Shown: piece after piece, positions 26,275-34,678 of the stretch
How the letters are laid out: each line of letters opens with the position of its first letter
Position numbering within the stretch: the first letter of the stretch is position 1
Assembly: GCA_001468865.1 (NCBI GenBank)
Contig: LDIY01000007.1
Location: forward strand, 62,001 to 126,000
DNA length: 64,000 bases
Direction: 5' to 3'
From: a candidate division TM6 bacterium SOIL31
GTDB lineage: Bacteria; Babelota; Babeliae; Babelales; Vermiphilaceae
Made by a program: the position numbers and the translations under genes
The notes under the pieces: model-generated
What the model was told of the DNA's origin: nothing
What the model saw: only the letters and a program-made list of their open reading frames with translations
The model's database searches: none

Positions 26275-27180
26275 TTATTTATTGAAAGAAGCGAAGAAGA
26301 TAGCATCAGCGCATAGAGCAGGATCATTCAATTTCGTATTAATGCAAAGATCATGTGGCTCGATAGGACCAATTCCTGTTTCAATGGAATCAGGTGTTAA
26401 ATTTTTCAGCAATAATGCTCGAATAGCATCACCATTTAGTGAGCAAATAGCGTTTTGTATACTTTTTTGAAAATCGTAAATTTTATCTTGCATAATGAAA
26501 TGTTGCTCATATGCCGTAGCGCATGCAGCGTGTAATATTTTTGGAGACAATGTATCAATGGGATCCGTGTACTTATTTCTATAGAGGCAACCGAACTGAT
26601 ACAATGCTTGCAAAACAGAACGTTGTTCATCAATTCCCGATTTTTCATTACGCTCAATAACACGATTTACTAATGTTTCAATAGGGCAATAAACGAGGAT
26701 CCATTTTGTCTGCAACCCTGCCAATTCTTTTTTATAAGAGACGATTTGTTCAGGAGTATATGCTGGTGCATCGATAATTACATCAAGCCCTGTTGCATAC
26801 GCAGCTCTTGCTGCAGCGCATAATTCTTGTTGAGACTCTTTTGCTATCGCCTTCACATCATCAGACGTTATAAGGTCTATATTTGCACAGAAAGAAGTAC
26901 ATCGATTTTTCAATAATACCCATTGAACTTTTGGTACTAAATAGGTATCGATTGCAAGAATCTTAAGGGATGATTCTTTTTTTCCACATTCAAGTCGTTT
27001 TGCAAGTTCTAAAGCGATAGACGTTTTACCAGCAGTTGTAGTGCCATTCAAGAAATAGACACAAGGCTTACTCCATGATCCTGCGGATGCTTCTTTTTTC
27101 TTTGGAAGTTCTTCTCGCTCCATACCAAAACAATTGATACCCACAATCATAGTAAAAACAAATAATGGTCGATTCAGCAT
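26275..27180 (-). CDS. Exported P-loop kinase (chloramphenicol-phosphotransferase/zeta-toxin-like)
   Basis: 301 residues. A signal peptide (RPLFVFTMIVGINCFGME) precedes the P-loop GTTTAGKTS (46-54) in the context YFLNGTTTAGKTSIALELAK, which is the layout of chloramphenicol phosphotransferase and zeta-toxin-like kinases. DVIIDAPA and VYCPIETLVNRVIERN follow as the Walker-B-like and LID regions. About 100 extra residues form the C-terminus. An ATP-using kinase outside the cytoplasm makes sense only if it is delivered into a host cell, which is inference. ATG follows AAAGGAAAGTATT. Confidence 0.7.
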   Translation of the reverse strand: MLNRPLFVFTMIVGINCFGMEREELPKKKEASAGSWSKPCVYFLNGTTTAGKTSIALELAKRLECGKKESSLKILAIDTYLVPKVQWVLLKNRCTSFCANIDLITSDDVKAIAKESQQELCAAARAAYATGLDVIIDAPAYTPEQIVSYKKELAGLQTKWILVYCPIETLVNRVIERNEKSGIDEQRSVLQALYQFGCLYRNKYTDPIDTLSPKILHAACATAYEQHFIMQDKIYDFQKSIQNAICSLNGDAIRALLLKNLTPDSIETGIGPIEPHDLCINTKLNDPALCADAIFFASFNK

Positions 27181-27209
27181 AATACTTTCCTTTTTTAATT
27201 ATAAAATAT

Positions 27210-29966
27210 CTACACTCTTCCCGCGCGCACTGTAATCATATTTTTGGAGTTTAAGATATCCCTCACGGCATTCTTCATATCTTCAAGCGTTATTTTTTCT
27301 AAGCTTGTCGCACGATTATCAAAATAATCTACAGGCAGTTTAAAGCGATCAAGATATAAGAAGGTTGATGCAATATCGCTATTAGAGGCAAAATTATCCA
27401 CTAAGGTATTAATCACCGCGCGCTTTGCTTCATCAAGTTCGTCTTGCGTCAAACTATCTGCAACCTTATCGATAGTTGACTTTATGGCTTTTTCAGCTTC
27501 TGCAAGTCTATCAAGTGAAACAATAGTGCGCACTTGAAACATGCCCGGTTCTTCATCAGTGCCTGCAAGAAGTGTTCCTTGAATGGTATAAAACAAACCA
27601 GTATGTTCACGTAATTCAAACAAACGTGAACTCATAGAATTTAATTGCCCGCCACCAAAAATTTGATCAAACAATAGATAGGTATCAAATTTAGGATCTT
27701 TACGTGCAACTGATAATTGAGCCAAGCAAAGAACAACTTGATCGCGATTAATGGGATAATTTACTTCTTTTGCTGCACTGAGAGAAAGCGGTGGATACGT
27801 GATACTTTCAACATCTGATGCTTTCCAATCACCAAGTTCTTCTTCAAGCACTTTTTTCACATCATAATTTTGCAGATCACCAACAACTGCAATATGAGCA
27901 CCAGAAGGAGAAATATATTTTTTATAGAAATTAATTAAATCATTACGAGTAATATTTGCTATGGAATCTGCCGTACCAATACTTTGTTTACTTTTTGGAT
28001 GACCTTTATAAATTTCATCACGCACCAGCTGCCCAATAAATGATCGTGGTTCATCCCAATATTGCTTAATATCAGTCAGCAATTGATGACGCACTTTTTC
28101 TATTTCATGTTCCGGAAATGTTGCTTTGGTCAGAACTTCTTTTAAAATACCAAGCCCAAATACAAAATCGCTTGCAAGCATTTTCATGGAAATACCACCA
28201 GGAGCAACGTTGATCGACATTCCTCGTGATTCAATGCAATCAGCTAATTCTTCGCTCGTGTAATTTTCAGTCCCTTCTGTCATCATTTCAGCAACAAATG
28301 TATACAGTCCTTGTTGGTTCAGCGGATCATAATCTGAACGTGCTTTAAATTCGAGAACAATATTAATTTTTGGAGTGGTATCATTATCGTGATATAAAAC
28401 TTTTAAGCCATTTGATAAGGTGCATGTTTGTGGCTTAGGGAAAGCAAAAAGAGTTGGTTTTTGTACTTTAATAGTATGCGCATATGAAGCAGGTTCAACT
28501 TCTGTTGTGCGGATGCGCGCTTCAAGAATTTCTTGGTCTTCGGTGTCTGATTCTTCTTGCAATACGGCCCATTCAGGTTTTTCGCTTTCTGGAAGTGGTA
28601 GCACAAAACCTTTATGCATAATAGTGGGGCGGAAATATGATGCAACAAGATCTTGTATCTGTTGCTTTAATACACCTTCAGGTTGGTTAAGCGCAGTGAA
28701 AACATAATTTTCATCTCCTGTTGCCAAATATGCGTGCCCAATTGCATAGGCTTGATCTTCAATTGCTTCAAGAAGGCTATAGAGTGACATTTGTGTTTTT
28801 TTAAACCCACGTGTAAATTCTTCATCTTCAACACCATTGCGCGCAATGTCTTCTAATTCTGCAACAATAATGCGTTCAATTGCAGCAGCATTATCAATGT
28901 TTTTTGGCTCTACTAAAATAAAAAAGAAGCCATGATCAAAAAGTCCCCAAGATCCTGTTGCAATGCTTGTTGCAAGCTGCGTATCATTTACTAATTTTTT
29001 ATAAAGGCGTGAGCTTTTTCCTTTGCCTAAAACCCATTCGAAAATATCAAGTGCTGTATCTTTTTTTTCGGTGGCACCAGGAATCACAAATGCATATGCC
29101 AATGTTGGTTGTGCAACATCGCGATAAATAGTTAATGATTTAGAGGCAATATCGCGGTGGAAGAAATGTTCCTTTTTGGTATATTCAGGGTCTTTTTCTA
29201 TGGAACCAAAATATTTATTTGCTAATTCAACTACTTCAGCTACTTTCACATCTCCCACAATTACCAAGGTGGCGTTGTTTGGTTTATAGTGCTTTTTATA
29301 GAAATCAAGTAAATTTTTGCCCGCAACGCTCCACAAATCTTGCTTGTAACCAATAATAGGATAATGGTACGGATGATCAGGAAATATCATGCCAATCATT
29401 TCTTCAAGAAGATAACGTTCATACTGATCTTTATTCATTTTCAATTCTTGGATCACTGCTTTCATCTCAGAATTGAGCATATCATCTTTGAATAAACAAT
29501 TGGTCATACAATCGGCAACAATAGGAAAGGCTTCTTGCCAATGTTGTGTAGGAAAATTAAAAAGGTAACCGGTATAGTCGTAAGATGTAAATGCATTACA
29601 ATTTCCAGAAAGCTTGTGCACGAGTGTATTAATATCGGATTCAGATAGCATACTCGTGCCTTTAAAGATCATGTGCTCAATCAGATGTGCTATTCCTTTT
29701 TCTCCGAGTAATTCATCTTTTGATCCAACATTGTACCAAATCTGGAATGATACTTTTGGTATCTCGTGCGATTCGCGTATTAAAATAGTCAATCCATTAT
29801 CAAGTACTACTTTTATTACGTGTTGCCCATTTTTTTCATCTGACATGGAAACCTCAATTTCTAGGGGGGTATTATGGTTTGCGGTAAGCTGTGCGTAAAA
29901 TAAAAATATGCTTACTAAAATTATAGGATAACGGAGATAGCTCGCTTTGACAAAAGAAGTACGCAT
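27210..29966 (-). CDS. Exported M16-family zinc metallopeptidase (two-domain)
   Basis: 918 residues. AGGTG seven bases before the ATG at 29966 sets the start (the frame itself opens 15 bases earlier). A signal peptide/anchor (YPIILVSIFLFYAQLTA) is followed by an active M16 half with the inverted zinc motif HLIEH (H94, E97, H98) and the third-ligand region EMKAVIQELKMN, and a second half (from about 510) that keeps the fold but has lost the motif (GLYTFVAEMM). This active-plus-inactive layout is typical of pitrilysin-like PqqL/processing-protease proteins that degrade peptides in a closed chamber. Confidence 0.92.
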   Translation of the reverse strand: MRTSFVKASYLRYPIILVSIFLFYAQLTANHNTPLEIEVSMSDEKNGQHVIKVVLDNGLTILIRESHEIPKVSFQIWYNVGSKDELLGEKGIAHLIEHMIFKGTSMLSESDINTLVHKLSGNCNAFTSYDYTGYLFNFPTQHWQEAFPIVADCMTNCLFKDDMLNSEMKAVIQELKMNKDQYERYLLEEMIGMIFPDHPYHYPIIGYKQDLWSVAGKNLLDFYKKHYKPNNATLVIVGDVKVAEVVELANKYFGSIEKDPEYTKKEHFFHRDIASKSLTIYRDVAQPTLAYAFVIPGATEKKDTALDIFEWVLGKGKSSRLYKKLVNDTQLATSIATGSWGLFDHGFFFILVEPKNIDNAAAIERIIVAELEDIARNGVEDEEFTRGFKKTQMSLYSLLEAIEDQAYAIGHAYLATGDENYVFTALNQPEGVLKQQIQDLVASYFRPTIMHKGFVLPLPESEKPEWAVLQEESDTEDQEILEARIRTTEVEPASYAHTIKVQKPTLFAFPKPQTCTLSNGLKVLYHDNDTTPKINIVLEFKARSDYDPLNQQGLYTFVAEMMTEGTENYTSEELADCIESRGMSINVAPGGISMKMLASDFVFGLGILKEVLTKATFPEHEIEKVRHQLLTDIKQYWDEPRSFIGQLVRDEIYKGHPKSKQSIGTADSIANITRNDLINFYKKYISPSGAHIAVVGDLQNYDVKKVLEEELGDWKASDVESITYPPLSLSAAKEVNYPINRDQVVLCLAQLSVARKDPKFDTYLLFDQIFGGGQLNSMSSRLFELREHTGLFYTIQGTLLAGTDEEPGMFQVRTIVSLDRLAEAEKAIKSTIDKVADSLTQDELDEAKRAVINTLVDNFASNSDIASTFLYLDRFKLPVDYFDNRATSLEKITLEDMKNAVRDILNSKNMITVRAGRV

Positions 29967-29981
29967 AGAAAAGCACCTCAT

Positions 29982-30177
29982 GATAAAATTACTCGATCTT
30001 TTTTATCAGCATACTTACAAAAGCATGTGTTGAAAAGGAAAAACGTGGCTATTTTTGGACTTCTTATCCGTAATTATATATTCTATAAAAAATCATTAAA
30101 ATTACGGATTAACAATGAAATCAATTGCAACATCATTCAAAAAATATGGTGCAATGTGATGGACAAGCAAAATAAAA
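29982..30177. promoter_or_regulatory. Divergent region with a 10-bp inverted repeat
   Basis: ATCCGTAATT (30066-30075) and AATTACGGAT (30100-30109) form a perfect inverted repeat with a 24-base loop between the divergent M16 and ComEC-like genes. It could be an operator or an RNA hairpin. Nothing else is seen. Confidence 0.4.
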
Positions 30178-31299
30178 ATGTACCTTATTAAATCCCACTT
30201 TCATCTGATTAATATTCCGCCTCTTTTTGCAATGATGATTTGTTTTATGATCGGTATAATAGGTCATGCATCATTGCCATTTTTTAAAGCTATGTTTCTC
30301 ATAGCTTTATGTATTTATGGCGTGAGCCATTATAAAAAAATATCGCTCCCAAAGAAGCTCATATTCTATTCATTGTTTGCTCTTCTCGGCGCATGGCTGC
30401 CAAACAAGGAAATCCAAGATTATAATAATTTCTATTCATTTATAGAAAACAAAGAGTTTACTGTCACAGGCACAGTTATTGATATCAGTCGGGCAATAGT
30501 CAATCACCGCAAAACAACTGCTATTACTCTCGCATTGGATATTATTACCAGTGGAAATATAACGCAAAAAAGTAATAAAGTGATGCTATTTTATGGAAAA
30601 GGTGAGACTGATATCATGGTTGGCGATACGGTAACGTTTTTAAATATTTCTTGCAAAAAACCAGTCAGTGAAAATTTTCAGCGCTATCAAATTAAAGAGC
30701 AGATCGCTGCAACCATATTTAATGACACTCTTGAATATCGCATTGATCATCACCCGACATGGTCGTTGCGTTATTGGATATGGACCCAAAAAACAAGATT
30801 GCTCCATGCATTGCAAAATAAACTCTCCAGGGATGGATTTAATTTTTTCTCATCACTTTTTTTGGGCAATCGCGCGTGTATTAAAAACGAATTAGAAGAA
30901 ACTAATAAATTGTTCAAGACGTGGGGAATTTCTCATTTTCTGGCACGATCGGGATTGCATTTAGTTTTGTTTATTTTTTTGTGTCAGGCGCTCTTTTGTA
31001 TTATACCGCTTTCGATGATTGCAAAGCAGATAATAATGACTCTTTTAAGTATTATTTACTTTGCTCTCACATGGACCTCTGCACCATTCACTCGTTCATT
31101 TGCGCTTTTTATGCTCAATAAAATATGCTTTTTCAATAAAGCTCCTTTTCATCTTTTGCATTATCTGACACTTGTGTGTTTTGGATTTCTCTTTTATTGC
31201 CCGTTGTATCTTTTTTTTCTCGATTTTCAATTAAGTTTCGCCCTGACCGGGGCGCTTGCTTGGTTTAACCAAGTAACGTATGAACATAAGGGCCAATAA
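30178..31299 (+). CDS. ComEC/Rec2-like membrane protein lacking the C-terminal nuclease-like domain
   Basis: 373 residues. Two N-terminal hydrophobic segments are followed by an OB-like soluble domain (FTVTGTVIDIS..., MVGDTVTFLN) and the start of the competence domain, with FFSSLFLGNRACI and the conserved FKTWGISHFLARSGLHLVLF, then several membrane helices. ComEC imports single-stranded DNA in transformation. Full-length proteins (650-800 residues) go on to a metallo-beta-lactamase-like domain, which is absent here; the stop at 31299 is followed by a clostripain gene. It may be a natural short form or a remnant. Confidence 0.8.
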   Translation: MYLIKSHFHLINIPPLFAMMICFMIGIIGHASLPFFKAMFLIALCIYGVSHYKKISLPKKLIFYSLFALLGAWLPNKEIQDYNNFYSFIENKEFTVTGTVIDISRAIVNHRKTTAITLALDIITSGNITQKSNKVMLFYGKGETDIMVGDTVTFLNISCKKPVSENFQRYQIKEQIAATIFNDTLEYRIDHHPTWSLRYWIWTQKTRLLHALQNKLSRDGFNFFSSLFLGNRACIKNELEETNKLFKTWGISHFLARSGLHLVLFIFLCQALFCIIPLSMIAKQIIMTLLSIIYFALTWTSAPFTRSFALFMLNKICFFNKAPFHLLHYLTLVCFGFLFYCPLYLFFLDFQLSFALTGALAWFNQVTYEHKGQ

Positions 31300-31383
31300 A
31301 TCACAAATTGTTGATTATCCGTTATTCCATGGCCTAAGATAAAGACATTACCGAGTTACCAATAAAAAAAGGGGAGACAAATA

Positions 31384-32892
31384 ATGTTGGTAAATCTTAT
31401 CGCAACAACTATCAGGCTATTGAGTAAGTTTGCTCTTATAGCCGCATGTCTGATACCAGGAATAATTCGAACAGAAATAAATGCTCAAATTTATTCAGTC
31501 AATGAGGGAGCTGTCTATCAAACATGTTCTTGTGCTTTTTGTGAAGAAATTCGGCAGACCAGTTCAGTTAAAACATATAAAATGTGTTGTGCGAGAAAAC
31601 ATCAGAACAATAAAAAACCAAAAGAAAAATATGCTCATCAGCCTACCCGTACTATAATGATTTATATGGCTGCAGATAATGATCTACGGCCTTTTGCGGC
31701 TCGTAATATTCAACAAATGGCAAATATTGGATCTAATCAAAATATCACTATCGTGGTTCATTTGGATATTCGTATTTCTGGCAATAAAAAAATAACTCGA
31801 CGTTATCTTATTGAACACGATCAAGTGTTGCATATTGATCCCTATAATCCTTTAACGCAACAAATGGATAGCGGAAACCCTACAACATTGATTTCTTTCT
31901 GTGAATGGGCCATCAAAAATTATATCAGCGATGAATATGATCTTATTTTATGGAATCATGGAACAGGAATTTTAGAGCCACCTCACGGTAAAATTATTAA
32001 CCCTATGGATCTTTTTGTATTTAATCCTTCCACTCATCGATTTGACCTTGATAGATCTGTTGGATTTATGGACGTAGTCAGTTCACTAGAGCCGCCGCAA
32101 CGTGGTGTGTGTTGGGACGACACAACGGGAAATTATTTATCGAACAGAAAGCTTGAAACAGCGCTTGATACTATTTGCCAAAAATATCTGAACGGCAGAA
32201 AATTTGGGATTATTGGATTTGATGCGTGTCTTATGTCAATGATAGAAGTGTGCAGTTTTGTTCAAAAATATGCTCAAGTAATGGTCGGATCCGAAGAAGT
32301 TGAACTTGGTATGGGATGGAAATATGATGAGGTGCTCGCGCCTTTTGCCAAAGAAAAATTGGATACAGTTGCTTTTGCAGCACACATTGTTAATGCATAC
32401 AGCAGAACATATCAATCAATTACCAATGACTATACGTTGTCTGCAATCGATCTTACCGCAATTGATTTATTGGAGCGTAATATTGATCATATTGCAAAAT
32501 TATTGATTGAGGCCTTAGATAAACAAAGAAACACTATATATCAAGCAATAAAAGAGAGTAAAAATAAATTATTATGCACTCATTTTGATGAACCTACCTA
32601 TATCGATCTGCATCATTTTTATAAGAATTTATCAAATAATATAAGAAGAATTGGTTACGATAATTCTCAATTAAGTTCGGCGATGAGAAATGCCCTTCTT
32701 GCAAAACTAGAAGAGGGTGCGCTCTTGATTGAAAAACTGGTGATAGCAAATACAGTAGGTAAAAATTTAAAAAATGCACGAGGCATAGCTATATATTTCC
32801 CGGAAAGAGGTATTCATAGTTCATATCAAGAAGCATTATTCTTGAAATCCAATGCGTGGGGTACACTTCTTTCACGCTACGTTTTTGGGTAA
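31384..32892 (+). CDS. Exported clostripain-family (C11) cysteine peptidase
   Basis: 502 residues. An N-terminal hydrophobic segment (LLSKFALIAACLIPGII) is followed by a cysteine-rich stretch (CSCAFCEEI, MCCARK), then the caspase-like C11 domain starting at TIMIYMAADNDL. The catalytic dyad is H192 in LILWNHGTG and C282 in GFDACLMSMIEV. Later GSEE and a C-terminal IAIYFPERG also fit the family. C11 enzymes cleave after Arg/Lys. As an exported protease it may process surface proteins or host substrates. ATG follows AAGGGGAGACAAAT. Confidence 0.92.
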   Translation: MLVNLIATTIRLLSKFALIAACLIPGIIRTEINAQIYSVNEGAVYQTCSCAFCEEIRQTSSVKTYKMCCARKHQNNKKPKEKYAHQPTRTIMIYMAADNDLRPFAARNIQQMANIGSNQNITIVVHLDIRISGNKKITRRYLIEHDQVLHIDPYNPLTQQMDSGNPTTLISFCEWAIKNYISDEYDLILWNHGTGILEPPHGKIINPMDLFVFNPSTHRFDLDRSVGFMDVVSSLEPPQRGVCWDDTTGNYLSNRKLETALDTICQKYLNGRKFGIIGFDACLMSMIEVCSFVQKYAQVMVGSEEVELGMGWKYDEVLAPFAKEKLDTVAFAAHIVNAYSRTYQSITNDYTLSAIDLTAIDLLERNIDHIAKLLIEALDKQRNTIYQAIKESKNKLLCTHFDEPTYIDLHHFYKNLSNNIRRIGYDNSQLSSAMRNALLAKLEEGALLIEKLVIANTVGKNLKNARGIAIYFPERGIHSSYQEALFLKSNAWGTLLSRYVFG

Positions 32893-32902
32893 AAAAATAA
32901 GC

Positions 32903-32937
32903 GCGGAATAAGCATGAAGCTTATTCCGCGTCTTTGT
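32903..32937. terminator. Bidirectional terminator
   Basis: GCGGAATAAGC (32903-32913) and GCTTATTCCGC (32919-32929) form a perfect 11-bp stem with a five-base loop between converging genes; T-rich on the minus-strand exit. Confidence 0.88.
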
Positions 32938-32950
32938 ATATAGATGTGTT

Positions 32951-34468
32951 TTATGTTGTCTTCACCAGTTCATGAGACGGAAAGAGACCTACTCGTGAGG
33001 GGAATACCGGTGCGGAATGAATTCCTTTTAAGAAACTATAAATAGTAGTGAAATCTAATTTTATAATTTCTTGATAGAGAGTTGATTTTCGACAAAGAAA
33101 TACGTCTTCTGTTATTGGTGTGCCTTTCCAACTTCCTGAATTTGGATATATTTTCCATGCACATACTGAATCAGTCAAGGGAATAAATTTTGGTGTATTG
33201 GGTTGAGCGGCATGTCTATTGAGATAAAAGCGATAAGCAAATGTTTTTTCGAGCCAGAAAATATACTCAGATAAGGTGATATTTTCAACAATAGAACACG
33301 TATCGGTAGTTACGAAAATATGTTCATTTTCAGCAATACTGAGATAATCAAGCAGTCGATTTTTTAAGCATTTATTTCCCATCGGATCGTAAGAAACAAA
33401 CGTGACATTCGGGAATTGTTTTTTTATGAAACGACAGACTTTTTTGTTTTCTTCGGTACCCGCAAAAAACATATAAATAGTTCCTATGTTGGTTACTTTT
33501 TTTTGAATGTTTTTAAGTATTGATTCGAGGTTAGTAAGTCTATAAGAACATAAAAGAAAGATATCAGCCGATGTATGTTCTATGTGCGCAAGTCTATTCT
33601 TTTTTTGCTGGAACAAAACCGGATAACATCTTTTTTTTCTAATTTCACGTGCTGAGGCGGTTTGAATTTTTCGATCAACTTTAAATCCAACAATCTCGGA
33701 ATAAAGATTTCTTATATATAAAACATCAGGGATAAATTTGATGCGGGTATGTGCCATTTCAACCATAGGAAAATACATTGCAACATCATTACTTGCGGGA
33801 TAAAAATCCCCTTCAAATCCTTCAATTTTATCCGCAATTAAATCTTCTAATTTGACCAGCTTAAAGAGCCACGCTCTAAACGTTCGTGGGTGCATGTAAA
33901 TAAAACTGTAATAACGATATGCTTGTTTACGTTGAATATGTTTAGGAACTACGCGGCAGTACCCCATTTCTTTGTGTCCCCATTGAATTGCTTGGCTGGC
34001 AGGTACGTTGCGATATTGACCATACGTGAACCATACATTTTCATCCTGATAAATCTTATTAATATAGGAAAAAACCTGTGGATGAGCGAGTGAATCATCA
34101 CCATCAACCATAAAAACAATTTCGTCATCAAGACACTCATAGAGGACACGATATAAATTAAACAATTTTCGATGACGTACGGTATTGCGAATAAAGGTGA
34201 CGCGGTCAGAAAGATTATGCTTATCAATATAGTTTTGAATAACTTCAGCATTATTATCAGTGGAGCAGTCATCCACAATAATGACTCTAAAATTGTTATA
34301 CTCTTGGGTAAAAATAGAGTTAAGTGTGTTTTCTGACCATTGGGCATTGTTATAGGAGGATACAACTACCACGAATGGTAATTCAGCAAGAGGTACCGTT
34401 CCAGCAGTGGCTGCAATCATCCATCCTATGTTCAACAAAAATATCATTCCGATTTTAATGCGATTCAT
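32951..34468 (-). CDS. Exported GT2-fold glycosyltransferase
   Basis: 505 residues. AAAGGAATTGGTAA precedes the ATG, so the signal peptide (IGMIFLLNIGWMIAATAG) is really translated. The GT-A domain follows directly: FVVVVSSYNNAQW, VIIVDDCSTD and the catalytic metal motif VDGDD (D122, D124). A C-terminal half (about 290-505) has a second alpha/beta region (IFLLCSYRLTNLESILKNI) that looks like a further, perhaps inactive, glycosyltransferase-like domain. A sugar-nucleotide enzyme outside the cytoplasm is unusual. It is divergent from the equally signal-bearing ugd. Confidence 0.8.
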   Translation of the reverse strand: MNRIKIGMIFLLNIGWMIAATAGTVPLAELPFVVVVSSYNNAQWSENTLNSIFTQEYNNFRVIIVDDCSTDNNAEVIQNYIDKHNLSDRVTFIRNTVRHRKLFNLYRVLYECLDDEIVFMVDGDDSLAHPQVFSYINKIYQDENVWFTYGQYRNVPASQAIQWGHKEMGYCRVVPKHIQRKQAYRYYSFIYMHPRTFRAWLFKLVKLEDLIADKIEGFEGDFYPASNDVAMYFPMVEMAHTRIKFIPDVLYIRNLYSEIVGFKVDRKIQTASAREIRKKRCYPVLFQQKKNRLAHIEHTSADIFLLCSYRLTNLESILKNIQKKVTNIGTIYMFFAGTEENKKVCRFIKKQFPNVTFVSYDPMGNKCLKNRLLDYLSIAENEHIFVTTDTCSIVENITLSEYIFWLEKTFAYRFYLNRHAAQPNTPKFIPLTDSVCAWKIYPNSGSWKGTPITEDVFLCRKSTLYQEIIKLDFTTIYSFLKGIHSAPVFPSRVGLFPSHELVKTT

Positions 34469-34678
34469 TTACCAATTCCTTTTTTTACACCGTTGCTGAT
34501 AAATTACAAAAAAACCGTAATAAATTCTAGAGAAAATTTTTAAGGAACAGTGCAAAGGGAAGACTAAAGCTTTCTTTATTCTTGCTGATGTACCAGTACA
34601 ACTTATAGACTATTATAATGATGCTTGTCAGAATGGTTGATTGCTCGAAATTAAGACTTATTAAAAAAAGGAGTCGGT
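34469..34678. promoter_or_regulatory. Divergent promoter region of the GT2 and ugd genes
   Basis: 210 bp between two divergent, functionally related genes. A TATAAT at about 34613-34618 facing ugd could be a -10 box; no good -35 is seen at the right distance. No gene is seen. Confidence 0.35.

Noticed and set aside
30178..31299. ComEC truncated by a simple frameshift
   Set aside because: The downstream 85 bp before the C11 gene has no room for the missing domains, so a single local frameshift cannot explain the short length, though a larger deletion can.
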